DNA of 6,661 nt from an uncultured Bacteroidota bacterium. Lineage in GTDB: Bacteria; Bacteroidota; Bacteroidia; Bacteroidales; VadinHA17. The notes beneath the pieces are model-generated. The model made no database searches and was not told where the DNA came from. It saw nothing but the letters and a program-made list of their open reading frames with translations. The position numbers were made by a program, and so were the translations under genes. The stretch spans positions 1 through 6,661 of the forward strand of contig CAIPJU010000033.1 of the NCBI GenBank assembly GCA_903865465.1. The letters run 5' to 3'. Shown in pieces: positions 1 through 6,159 of this stretch. The first letter of the stretch is position 1. Each line of letters starts with the position of its first letter.

Positions 1-245
1 AAAAGGCAAATCTGGCTCTTGTGCATCTCGTCAAGTCTCTTGAATTCAAGGAGGGTAAAAGAGCTATTTTCGAAATGCGTCGCCATCTGGCAAACTACTT
101 CAAGGGCCTTCCGCATTTTAAGGAAACCCGGCTAAGACTTGTCACGGCCATTGAACCTGAAGAGATAAGATCGATTATTGAAGAGATTCGTCAGAAATGG
201 GGCGATTTCCGGTCGGATGATAAGACATCAATTTATAATCTGTAA
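1..245 (+). CDS. dusB: tRNA-dihydrouridine synthase B, C-terminal fragment (5' end outside window)
   Basis: Only the last 80 codons are present. The frame is open from base 3 to a TAA at 243-245, with no start visible. The protein would reduce specific uridines in tRNA to dihydrouridine with FMN and NADPH, in the cytoplasm. The catalytic TIM barrel lies upstream of the window; what remains is the helical tRNA-binding C-terminal domain. The recognisable part is the helix with HLVKSLEFKEGKRAIFEM, then RRHLANYFKGLP, then an arginine-rich turn and a final acidic helix. This order (His-Leu near the start, basic helix, aromatic-Tyr-x-Lys-Gly-Leu-Pro) is what DusB tails look like. The GTG at 21 is an internal valine codon, not a start. 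The gene converges on the CPBP protease gene, leaving 76 nt between the two stop codons. Another Dus family member is possible because the catalytic part cannot be seen. Confidence 0.82.
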   Translation, partial: KANLALVHLVKSLEFKEGKRAIFEMRRHLANYFKGLPHFKETRLRLVTAIEPEEIRSIIEEIRQKWGDFRSDDKTSIYNL

Positions 246-284
246 AGGCCTCTTCCTAAAATCAGAATATTTGCATGGGCTCTA

Positions 285-314
285 TCCGTGTAACTCAGTG
301 TAGCTCTGTGTAAC
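285..314. repeat. Three tandem 10-nt units of the CTCTGTG-type intergenic repeat
   Basis: Three direct units of exactly 10 nt lie side by side: TCCGTGTAAC, TCAGTGTAGC and TCTGTGTAAC. They differ from each other at two or three positions. On the minus strand they read as repeated TTACACAGAG-like units. The array fills the middle of the 76-nt gap between the convergent dusB and CPBP protease stop codons, so it lies in the 3' untranslated region of both. The same heptamer recurs in the other long gaps of this window. No function is evident, and no U-tract hairpin typical of an intrinsic terminator was seen here. Confidence 0.7.
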
Positions 315-321
315 AGCTAAA

Positions 322-1251
322 TTAACTGGATATTTTCCTGAATATAACTGAAAAATCACCCCACCGGAATATTTTTTTAAGTACCGCGATGAAGATAATC
401 CCTGAAACAATAAGTCCGGCAAACTCAATCCATGGATAAACCGTAACCTGCTCATAGAGTGCAGGTGTCTGAAGTGCCGATGATTTGCTGGTAACCATGA
501 TGCAGAGAAAGACATTATTTGCTGTATGTGCACCCATAGAAGCTTCGATCCCATCGTCGAGAATGGATATTATCCCGAATATCAGCCCGAATAACACGTA
601 TTGCGGAATCATAACAAGAAAGCCGTATTCGGCAACCTCGGGATTGAAGGCATGCATCAAGCCGAAGAGAACCGAAGTCATAACAAGTGGGAACCACCTG
701 TTCTTAACGAGCCGGGCAAAACCCTGCATCAGGTAACCTCTGAATAGTGTCTCCTCAAAAGTGGCCTGAAAGGGTATTAACAAAACCGACACAAGCGACA
801 ACAACAAGAGGGAATAGGTGCGGCTGCCCAGGGCAAAATTTGACGGCTTAATCCCGATATAGGCAAAAAGATAGATTGCCATAATAACAAGCCAAACCGC
901 TCCTGAAATGAAAAACCTGTTCCACCTGATTTTATCTGTACCGTTTATTGTCTGCCTGAATGTCCTCGAATGAAAAGGTTTAACCAGAAGAATGAAAGCG
1001 GCAAGACCCGCTATAAAAGGAAATATCATAAGAGCGAGGCCGGCAACGGGATGTAAACCCAAGGCCACCATGTCGTTGGGATTAGCCACCAGTTTGGAGA
1101 AGATTTCCGGATCGCTGATCGATTTAAGGTAGGCAGAGATCAGCAAGGGGAATGCTCCTATTGTATTTGAAACAATAAGTATTACGGCAAACATAAGAAG
1201 ATAACGCCAGAAGTTGTTCTTCCCTCTAAAGGTCGATTCTAGATGGTTCAT
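322..1251 (-). CDS. CPBP-family intramembrane glutamic endopeptidase (CAAX-prenyl-protease-like)
   Basis: The 309-residue protein is strongly hydrophobic, with about seven to eight likely membrane segments (roughly residues 16-42, 66-91, 112-134, 145-164, 186-200, 208-230 and 272-292). It carries all the family's active-site motifs in the usual order: EETLFR at 166-171 (the EExxxR motif), FGLMH at 196-200 (FxxxH), and HTANN at 242-246 (HxxxN). Family members are membrane-embedded proteases related to Rce1 that cleave membrane substrates, process peptides or give bacteriocin self-protection; the substrate here is unknown. The ATG at 1251 follows the nadB stop by 13 nt on the same strand, so the two are probably co-transcribed. 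The leader TCAATAACTAATT has no Shine-Dalgarno match, which is usual for Bacteroidota. No bacteriocin gene is adjacent. Family assignment is firm; the biological role is not. Confidence 0.88.
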   Translation of the reverse strand: MNHLESTFRGKNNFWRYLLMFAVILIVSNTIGAFPLLISAYLKSISDPEIFSKLVANPNDMVALGLHPVAGLALMIFPFIAGLAAFILLVKPFHSRTFRQTINGTDKIRWNRFFISGAVWLVIMAIYLFAYIGIKPSNFALGSRTYSLLLLSLVSVLLIPFQATFEETLFRGYLMQGFARLVKNRWFPLVMTSVLFGLMHAFNPEVAEYGFLVMIPQYVLFGLIFGIISILDDGIEASMGAHTANNVFLCIMVTSKSSALQTPALYEQVTVYPWIEFAGLIVSGIIFIAVLKKIFRWGDFSVIFRKISS

Positions 1252-1264
1252 AATTAGTTATTGA

Positions 1265-2842
1265 TCAGAATTCTGAAATGGCCCGTTTGGGATAGTCGAT
1301 GGAATAGTGCAGCCCTATGCTTTCCTTCCTGTTTCTGGCCGATTTAATAATTATATAGCCTACGTTTATTATGTTTCTCAATTCACACAATTTCTTCGAG
1401 ATGAGCGATCGTTTGTAAAGACTTTCAGTTTCGTTATATAATATTTCGAGCCTTACCATCGCCCTTTCAAGCCTGAGGTCAGAACGGACAATGCCGACAT
1501 AGTTATTCATAATAAACTGTACTTCCCTGAGACTTTGGGTTATGAGAACCATCTCCTCGAGATGCGTTGTGCCCTTATAATCCCAGTCAGGAATCTTCTC
1601 TTCAAATGTCAGCTTTCCAATCCTCTCCTCTGCATGAATAGCAGCTCGATGAGAATAGACAGCTGCTTCGATAAGGGAATTTGATGCCAGCCTGTTTGCC
1701 CCATGGAGACCTGTCGATGAAACCTCCCCAAGCGCATAAAGTCTGTCAATTGTACTCTGACCATCGGTATCTACTTTAATTCCTCCGCAGGAATAGTGCG
1801 CTGCAGGAACTATAGGTATCATATCTTTGGTGATATCTATTCCTCGGGCCAGACAATGCTCATAAACATTAGGGAAATGATCCTTAAGCGCCTCGGCTTC
1901 CAGGTGAGTGCAGTCGAGCCAGAGATGGTCATCTCCCCAGATCTTCATTTCATTATCTATTGCCCTTGCCACAATATCCCTTGGAGCCAGCGATCCGCGG
2001 CTGTCGTATCTGCGCATGAATTGCTCACCCGACATATTTTTCAGGATAGCTCCATATCCTCGGAGAGCTTCAGTTATAAGGAACGAGGGCCTGATATTCG
2101 GATCGAAAAGCGATGTGGGATGAAATTGGATGAATTCAAGATTTTCAATAGTGCCCTTGGCCCTGTATACCATGGCAATCCCATCGCCGGTTGCAATTTC
2201 CGGGTTGGTAGTAGTAAGGTAAACATGCCCTAATCCACCGCTGGCCATCACCGTAACTTTCGACAGGAATGTGATAACCTTCTGATTAACCAAATCGGCC
2301 ACATAAGCTCCGTAACATTTGATGCCCGGATAGTTCTTCTTCACAACCTCGCCAAGATGGTGCTGGGTAAGGATCTCAATGGCAAAGTGGTTTTCAAAGA
2401 TCTCGATGTTCGGATCCTTTCTTACCCTTTGTACCAATGTATCCTGAATGGCCTGTCCGGTCCTGTCTTTGTGGTGCAAGATCCTGTGCTCGGTGTGACC
2501 TCCTTCTTTAGCAAGATCATATGTACCATCTTCCTTTCTGTCGAATGAGACACCGAGATCGATAAGATCATTTATCCTTTCGGGGGCCTCCTCAACAACC
2601 ATTCTCACAACATCCTCATTGCAGCAGCCTCCGCCGGCAATTATTGTGTCACTTATATGCTTTTCAAAATTATCTGGCTCACTGAACACGGCAGCAATAC
2701 CCCCCTGGGCATATTTTGTATTGGAGTCATTAAGGTGAGCCTTGGTTACAACAGAAACCTTCCCGAATTTTGCTGCCTTAAGCGCAAAAGTCAAACCAGC
2801 AATACCTGAACCAATAACAAGAAAGTCAGTCCTCTTTTTCAT
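1265..2842 (-). CDS. nadB: L-aspartate oxidase (NAD biosynthesis)
   Basis: This 525-residue cytoplasmic flavoenzyme oxidises L-aspartate to iminoaspartate, the first step of de novo NAD synthesis; quinolinate synthase NadA then uses the product. Motifs seen: the FAD-binding loop GSGIAG at 11-16, the NadB-typical KYAQGGIAAV at 43-52, GGHTEHRILHHKDRTG at 114-129, QFHPTSL at 239-245, LAPRDIVARAID at 285-296, AHYSCGGI at 348-355 and HGANRLASNSL at 380-390. H241, R288, H349 and R384 correspond by position to the active-site residues known from the E. coli enzyme. The GGH-x3-R-I-L-H-H segment and the short C-terminal helical domain favour NadB over succinate dehydrogenase or fumarate reductase subunit A. 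The frame is open to an upstream ATG at 2920, adding 26 residues, but homologues begin at MKKRTDFLVIGSG and a promoter candidate lies inside the extension, so ATG 2842 is preferred. nadA and nadC are not in this window. The CPBP protease gene follows after 13 nt. Confidence 0.93.
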   Translation of the reverse strand: MKKRTDFLVIGSGIAGLTFALKAAKFGKVSVVTKAHLNDSNTKYAQGGIAAVFSEPDNFEKHISDTIIAGGGCCNEDVVRMVVEEAPERINDLIDLGVSFDRKEDGTYDLAKEGGHTEHRILHHKDRTGQAIQDTLVQRVRKDPNIEIFENHFAIEILTQHHLGEVVKKNYPGIKCYGAYVADLVNQKVITFLSKVTVMASGGLGHVYLTTTNPEIATGDGIAMVYRAKGTIENLEFIQFHPTSLFDPNIRPSFLITEALRGYGAILKNMSGEQFMRRYDSRGSLAPRDIVARAIDNEMKIWGDDHLWLDCTHLEAEALKDHFPNVYEHCLARGIDITKDMIPIVPAAHYSCGGIKVDTDGQSTIDRLYALGEVSSTGLHGANRLASNSLIEAAVYSHRAAIHAEERIGKLTFEEKIPDWDYKGTTHLEEMVLITQSLREVQFIMNNYVGIVRSDLRLERAMVRLEILYNETESLYKRSLISKKLCELRNIINVGYIIIKSARNRKESIGLHYSIDYPKRAISEF

Positions 2843-2867
2843 TTCTTTTATTAAGGAAAATAAGTGG

Positions 2868-2899
2868 TAAATATACAAATAGATTCCGGGTTTAGTAAA
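2868..2899 (-). promoter_or_regulatory. Candidate Bacteroidota-type promoter for nadB
   Basis: Reading the minus strand, TATATTTA at 2875-2868 matches the Bacteroidota -7 consensus TAnnTTTG except at its last base. A TTTA at 2899-2896 lies 20 nt upstream, where the -33 TTTG/TTG element is expected. Transcription would then start about 20 nt before the ATG at 2842, much like the spacing at glyS. The match is imperfect in both boxes, so this is a candidate only. It lies within the possible N-terminal extension of the nadB frame and so argues against the upstream start at 2920. Confidence 0.35.
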
Positions 2900-2933
2900 G
2901 GCGTTAAGTTCACAAATCAATTAAACAGAGGAA

Positions 2934-3010
2934 ATAGGAAGAAGCATGGAGGTACACAGAGATGAAATAAGCAGGTTATGTATCTGTGACCATTATGCTT
3001 CTAATTCTAT
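2934..3010. repeat. Long imperfect inverted repeat (hairpin) containing CACAGAG units, between nadB and glyS
   Basis: The arms pair in nested order. ATAG 2934-2937 pairs with CTAT 3007-3010, and AGAAGCAT 2940-2947 with ATGCTTCT 2995-3002. A symmetric 3/3 internal loop follows. GGT 2951-2953 plus CACAGA 2955-2960 (with one bulged A) then pair with TCTGTGACC 2983-2991, and ATAA 2967-2970 pairs with TTAT 2976-2979 around a GCAGG apex. That is 25 base pairs over 77 nt. The left arm also holds the direct units CATGGAG (2945-2951) and CACAGAG (2955-2961), which are 10 nt apart. The element lies upstream of both divergent promoters, so neither nadB nor glyS transcription is expected to cross it. That suits a palindromic intergenic repeat better than a terminator or leader structure. 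Its function is unknown. Confidence 0.65.
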
Positions 3011-3046
3011 GCAGATAACTTAAGGCCACTCTCAGATAAGACCGGG

Positions 3047-3077
3047 TTGTAAAACAGAAGATTTTAACCTATTTTTG
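3047..3077 (+). promoter_or_regulatory. Bacteroidota-type -33/-7 promoter of glyS
   Basis: TTG at 3047-3049 and TATTTTTG at 3070-3077 are separated by exactly 20 nt. The second box matches TAnnTTTG at all six fixed positions. This is the consensus arrangement for the primary sigma factor of Bacteroidota. The predicted start of transcription falls near 3083-3085, giving a leader of about 20 nt before the glyS ATG at 3105. An in-frame TTG at 3075 lies inside the -7 box, upstream of the predicted transcript, and so cannot be the translation start. Confidence 0.75.
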
Positions 3078-3104
3078 CCCAGCTTAAAAGTAAAAGAATC
3101 ATTT

Positions 3105-4655
3105 ATGGCTCAGGAAGATGTTTTCAAAAAGTTGGTTGCCCATTGTAAGGAATATGGCTATGTTTTTCCATCAAGCGAAATCTATGACGGACTGAGCGCC
3201 GTTTACGACTATGGCCAGTATGGTGTCGAACTTAAAAACAATATAAAGAAATACTGGTGGGATAGCATGGTACTGCTGAACGAGAATATCGTCGGTCTCG
3301 ATTCAGCTATCTTCATGCACCCCACTATCTGGAAGGCATCTGGCCACGTCGATGCATTTAACGACCCTCTCATCGACAATAAGGATTCCAAAAAAAGATA
3401 CAGGGCCGATGTCCTGATTGAAGAGCATATTGCAAAGATAGAGGAGAAGATAAATAAAGAGGTCGACAAAGCGAGGGAGAGGTTCGGAGCTGCTTTCGAT
3501 GAAGCAAAATTCAGGGAGACAAATCCCCGTGTCACTGCCAACCAGACCAGGATTGATGAGATCAACAGGAGGTTTTCCGAAGCGCTGAATGCTACCAATC
3601 TGGTTGAAATAAAGCAGATAATTATTGACAATGAGATAGTTTGCCCGATTTCAGGCACCCGCAACTGGACCGATGTAAGGCAATTCAACCTCATGTTCTC
3701 GACCGAAATGGGATCAACTTCAGAGGGTGCAAGCAAGATATACCTTCGTCCCGAAACGGCACAGGGTATATTTGTCAACTTCCTGAACGTCCAGAAAACA
3801 GGGAGGATGAAGCTTCCTTTTGGCATTGCACAGATCGGCAAGGCATTCCGAAACGAAATAGTTGCCCGTCAGTTCATCTTCAGGATGAGGGAGTTTGAAC
3901 AGATGGAGATGCAATTCTTCGTTCAGCCGGGTACCGAACTCGACTGGTTCAAGAAATGGAAGGAGACTCGTATGAACTGGCATCAGGCTCTCGGCTTTGG
4001 AAGTGAAAATTACCGTTTCCACGACCACGTGAAGCTTGCCCATTATGCAAATGCCGCTACTGATATAGAATTTAAGTTTCCGTTCGGCTTCAAGGAAGTT
4101 GAGGGTATTCATTCCCGTACCGACTATGACCTGAAACAACATCAGGAATACAGTGGTAAGAAAATGCAGTATTTCGATCCCGAAAAGGGCGAATCGTATA
4201 TCCCTTTTGTTATTGAGACATCCATTGGCGTCGACAGAATGTTCCTTCAGGTTATTTCGGCTGCCTACTTCGAGGATATTATTAAGAAGGAAGACGGATC
4301 AACTGATACAAGGATTGTTCTCAGACTTCCGGCTTTCCTGGCTCCGGTGAAGCTGGCAGTAATGCCTCTCGTAAAAAAAGACGGACTGCCCGAAATAGCC
4401 GAAAAGATAGTCCAAAACCTGAAATTTGATTTCAACTGCCAGTATGATGATAAGGATTCTATCGGCAGACGTTACAGGCGTCAGGATGCCATCGGAACAC
4501 CATATTGCATTACCATCGATCACCAGACCATTGATGACAATACAGTTACAATACGGTACCGCGATTCTATGGAACAGGAAAGGGTGAGTATAGACAAGCT
4601 AACTGCAATTATCAAGGAGAAAGTTTCTCTGCAGACTCTGCTGAAGCAATTATAA
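3105..4655 (+). CDS. glyS: Glycine--tRNA ligase, homodimeric (alpha2) class II type
   Basis: This 516-residue cytoplasmic enzyme attaches glycine to tRNA-Gly using ATP. It is the single-chain homodimeric type, shared with archaea, eukaryotes and many bacteria, not the two-subunit GlyQ/GlyS type of E. coli. Seen in order: an N-terminal catalytic segment with EYGYVFPSSEIYDGL at 16-30 and HPTIWKASGHVDAF at 72-85, a charged helical insertion at about 98-165, RPETAQGIFVNF at 215-226, class II motif 2 with FRNE at 248-251 followed by RMREFEQMEMQFF, motif 3 IGVDR at 374-378, and an anticodon-binding domain from about 410 with YDDKDSIGRRYRRQDAIGTP at 437-456. The length matches Bacteroidota homologues. 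ATG 3105 is chosen because an alternative TTG at 3075 lies inside the promoter. The gene stands alone behind its own promoter, divergent from nadB. The next plus-strand gene begins 126 nt downstream. Confidence 0.96.
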   Translation: MAQEDVFKKLVAHCKEYGYVFPSSEIYDGLSAVYDYGQYGVELKNNIKKYWWDSMVLLNENIVGLDSAIFMHPTIWKASGHVDAFNDPLIDNKDSKKRYRADVLIEEHIAKIEEKINKEVDKARERFGAAFDEAKFRETNPRVTANQTRIDEINRRFSEALNATNLVEIKQIIIDNEIVCPISGTRNWTDVRQFNLMFSTEMGSTSEGASKIYLRPETAQGIFVNFLNVQKTGRMKLPFGIAQIGKAFRNEIVARQFIFRMREFEQMEMQFFVQPGTELDWFKKWKETRMNWHQALGFGSENYRFHDHVKLAHYANAATDIEFKFPFGFKEVEGIHSRTDYDLKQHQEYSGKKMQYFDPEKGESYIPFVIETSIGVDRMFLQVISAAYFEDIIKKEDGSTDTRIVLRLPAFLAPVKLAVMPLVKKDGLPEIAEKIVQNLKFDFNCQYDDKDSIGRRYRRQDAIGTPYCITIDHQTIDDNTVTIRYRDSMEQERVSIDKLTAIIKEKVSLQTLLKQL

Positions 4656-4662
4656 AACATAC

Positions 4663-4766
4663 CTCTGTGGCACCCGGTGACATCTCTGTGCCCCTCTGTG
4701 TAAGTTTTTAATTTTTAGTTTCACAGAGAAACAATCAGAAGACGCAGAATATACAGCGAAGAAGCA
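4663..4766. repeat. Facing arrays of the CTCTGTG/CACAGAG intergenic repeat
   Basis: Just after the glyS stop, degenerate CTCTGTG units end at 4669, 4679 (as CCGGTG), 4690 and 4700, a spacing of 10 to 11 nt. A T-rich 21-nt spacer (4701-4721) follows. The complementary CACAGAG at 4722-4728 is then followed by weaker units (AATCAGAA, ACGCAGAA, TACAGCGA) at roughly 9 to 12 nt spacing. The innermost CTCTGTG (4694-4700) and CACAGAG (4722-4728) form a perfect 7-bp inverted repeat. The right side also shares the 9-mer GAAGAAGCA (4758-4766) with the hairpin element between nadB and glyS (2938-2946). The array occupies most of the 126-nt gap before the glycosyltransferase. It might fold in the glyS 3' end, but the T-runs lie in the loop rather than after the stem, so it is not a classical terminator. 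Confidence 0.6.
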
Positions 4767-4781
4767 GCATAGAAATTTATA

Positions 4782-6050
4782 ATGAAGAAGGTTCTCATAA
4801 TCACCTATTACTGGCCGCCCAGCGGAGGTGCCGGGGTTCAGAGGTGGCTGAAGTTTTCCAAATACCTTCCGGAATATGGGTGGGAACCAATTATCCTTAC
4901 CGTCGATCCTGCATTTGCGGCCTTTCCACTTACGGACAATTCGCTCGAAGAGGGACTTCCACCTGAGATCAGAGTATTTAAAACTCCTGCTATAGATTAT
5001 TTCAGCCTGTATAAAAAAGACAAATCGAAGCTCCCTTCGGCTGGTTTTGCGAACAATGCCGCTAATTCGGCTGGTGGAAAGGTTTCACGTTTTATAAGAG
5101 GTAATTTTTTCATTCCCGATCCGCGACGGGGATGGAATGTCTACGCTTTCAGGAAGGCATGCCAACTATTGGAGTGTGAAAAAATAGAGCATGTCATTAC
5201 TACCAGTCCCCCGCATTCCACCCAGCTTATTGGACTTAAGTTAAAGAAGAAGTACGCGGATATTAAATGGACAGCCGACCTTCGTGACCCCTGGACAGAT
5301 ATTTATTATTACCAGCAGTTTTATCCTATATTTATAGCGCGGACAATTGACAGATGGTACGAAAAGAGAGTCCTGAAAAATGCCGATAAAATAATTACTG
5401 TCGGAAAATCGCTGAAGGATCTCTTCTCTCAAAAATATGCAGGAATTTCAGAAAAGGTTGAAGTAATAACGAACGGATATGATTCTGATGACTTTACGAG
5501 TATCATTTCTTCATCTCCCGAAATTTTTACAATATCCTATATCGGTACCTTGTCGGACAAATATCCGGTGACAGGAATCATTGAAGCACTAAGGAAATTC
5601 AGCGAGGAAGGGCATAAATTCAATATCAGGTTTACCGGGACTGTTTCCCCGAGTCAAAAGAAGGAGATACTTTCTGTTCCGGAATGTTCGCATGCAGTTT
5701 TCATGAACTATGCCGAGCATGAGGAGGCTTTGAGGCAGATGTCCGGATCAAGCCTGCTGCTTTTAATAATACCAGAACACAGAAGTAACAGATCTATTTT
5801 AACAGGAAAACTCTTTGAATATATTGCATCGGGAAAACCAATTCTCTGCATCGGACCAGTTGATGGTGATGCAGCAGCCATTCTGAACGGAACCGGGAAA
5901 GGTGCAACCTTTGAGTATAACGATTCAACTGGGATGTATGATTACCTCATTTCGATAGAAGGAGGAAAGAGTTTAAACGGAAACACTCCACCTGAAAAAT
6001 ACAGCCGGCTCCGGCTCACAGAGGAGCTTGGCAGGTTGCTGGAAAATTGA
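4782..6050 (+). CDS. Glycosyltransferase, GT-B fold, family 4-like
   Basis: This 422-residue protein would transfer a sugar from a nucleotide-sugar donor to a glycan or lipid acceptor on the cytoplasmic face of the membrane. The N-terminal Rossmann-like domain starts at once with KKVLIITYYWPPSGGAGVQR (2-21), the glycine-rich acceptor-side loop of GT4 enzymes. ADLRDPW at 165-171 and VITNGYD at 228-234 follow. The C-terminal donor domain begins near ISYIGTLSDKYPV (251-263) and carries TGKLFEYIASGKPIL at 341-355, which includes the conserved glutamate region (E346) of the retaining GT4 family. Length is normal and the protein looks complete, with no signal peptide or clear membrane helix. ATG 4782 puts the conserved N-terminus at residue 2; there is no Shine-Dalgarno sequence and no convincing promoter in the 126-nt gap. 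No other polysaccharide or lipid glycosylation gene is present, so donor and acceptor cannot be named. Confidence 0.88.
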   Translation: MKKVLIITYYWPPSGGAGVQRWLKFSKYLPEYGWEPIILTVDPAFAAFPLTDNSLEEGLPPEIRVFKTPAIDYFSLYKKDKSKLPSAGFANNAANSAGGKVSRFIRGNFFIPDPRRGWNVYAFRKACQLLECEKIEHVITTSPPHSTQLIGLKLKKKYADIKWTADLRDPWTDIYYYQQFYPIFIARTIDRWYEKRVLKNADKIITVGKSLKDLFSQKYAGISEKVEVITNGYDSDDFTSIISSSPEIFTISYIGTLSDKYPVTGIIEALRKFSEEGHKFNIRFTGTVSPSQKKEILSVPECSHAVFMNYAEHEEALRQMSGSSLLLLIIPEHRSNRSILTGKLFEYIASGKPILCIGPVDGDAAAILNGTGKGATFEYNDSTGMYDYLISIEGGKSLNGNTPPEKYSRLRLTEELGRLLEN

Positions 6051-6101
6051 TCACTGGTATTTTCCTCAATATTATGAAAGGTATGATTTGTAAGGATTGA
6101 C

Positions 6102-6108
6102 CACAGAG
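6102..6108. repeat. Single CACAGAG unit in the gap before the Rieske gene
   Basis: The 109-nt gap between the glycosyltransferase stop and the Rieske oxygenase start contains one exact CACAGAG, in the context TTGACCACAGAGTTATTTC. There are no clear neighbouring units at 10-nt spacing. Alone it would mean little; it is listed because the same heptamer marks the other three gaps of more than 70 nt. The rest of this gap is A/T-rich, and I see no convincing promoter in it. Confidence 0.35.
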
Positions 6109-6159
6109 TTATTTCACCAATCGAAAACTGCTCATTAAGTAATTTAATATTTAAGAAAT

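Noticed and set aside
285..314. The tandem 10-nt units as a possible CRISPR array.
   Set aside because: Units are only 10 nt, directly adjacent, with no unique spacers and no cas genes nearby.
1796..2233. Plus-strand open frame of 145 codons inside nadB.
   Set aside because: It runs antisense to conserved nadB motifs, shows no family features, and has no promoter or leader. Shadow frame.
3209..3841. Long antisense open frame (210 codons) inside glyS.
   Set aside because: It lies entirely within the strongly conserved glyS coding sequence and its translation shows no recognisable domain. It is a shadow of codon use on the other strand.
4694..4728. CTCTGTG...CACAGAG hairpin as an intrinsic terminator of glyS.
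   Set aside because: The T-runs are inside the 21-nt loop and the stem is followed by an A-rich stretch, so it lacks the required stem-then-U-tract order. Described as a repeat instead.
4701..4781. A dedicated promoter for the glycosyltransferase.
   Set aside because: I found no TAnnTTTG box with a TTG at 19 to 21 nt upstream. Partial matches such as TAGTTTCA were too weak to call.
6041..6065. Perfect 7-bp inverted repeat GGAAAAT / ATTTTCC around the glycosyltransferase stop codon, as a possible terminator.
   Set aside because: The stem is weak and A/T-rich, the loop is 11 nt, and no T-run follows it. It may be chance.
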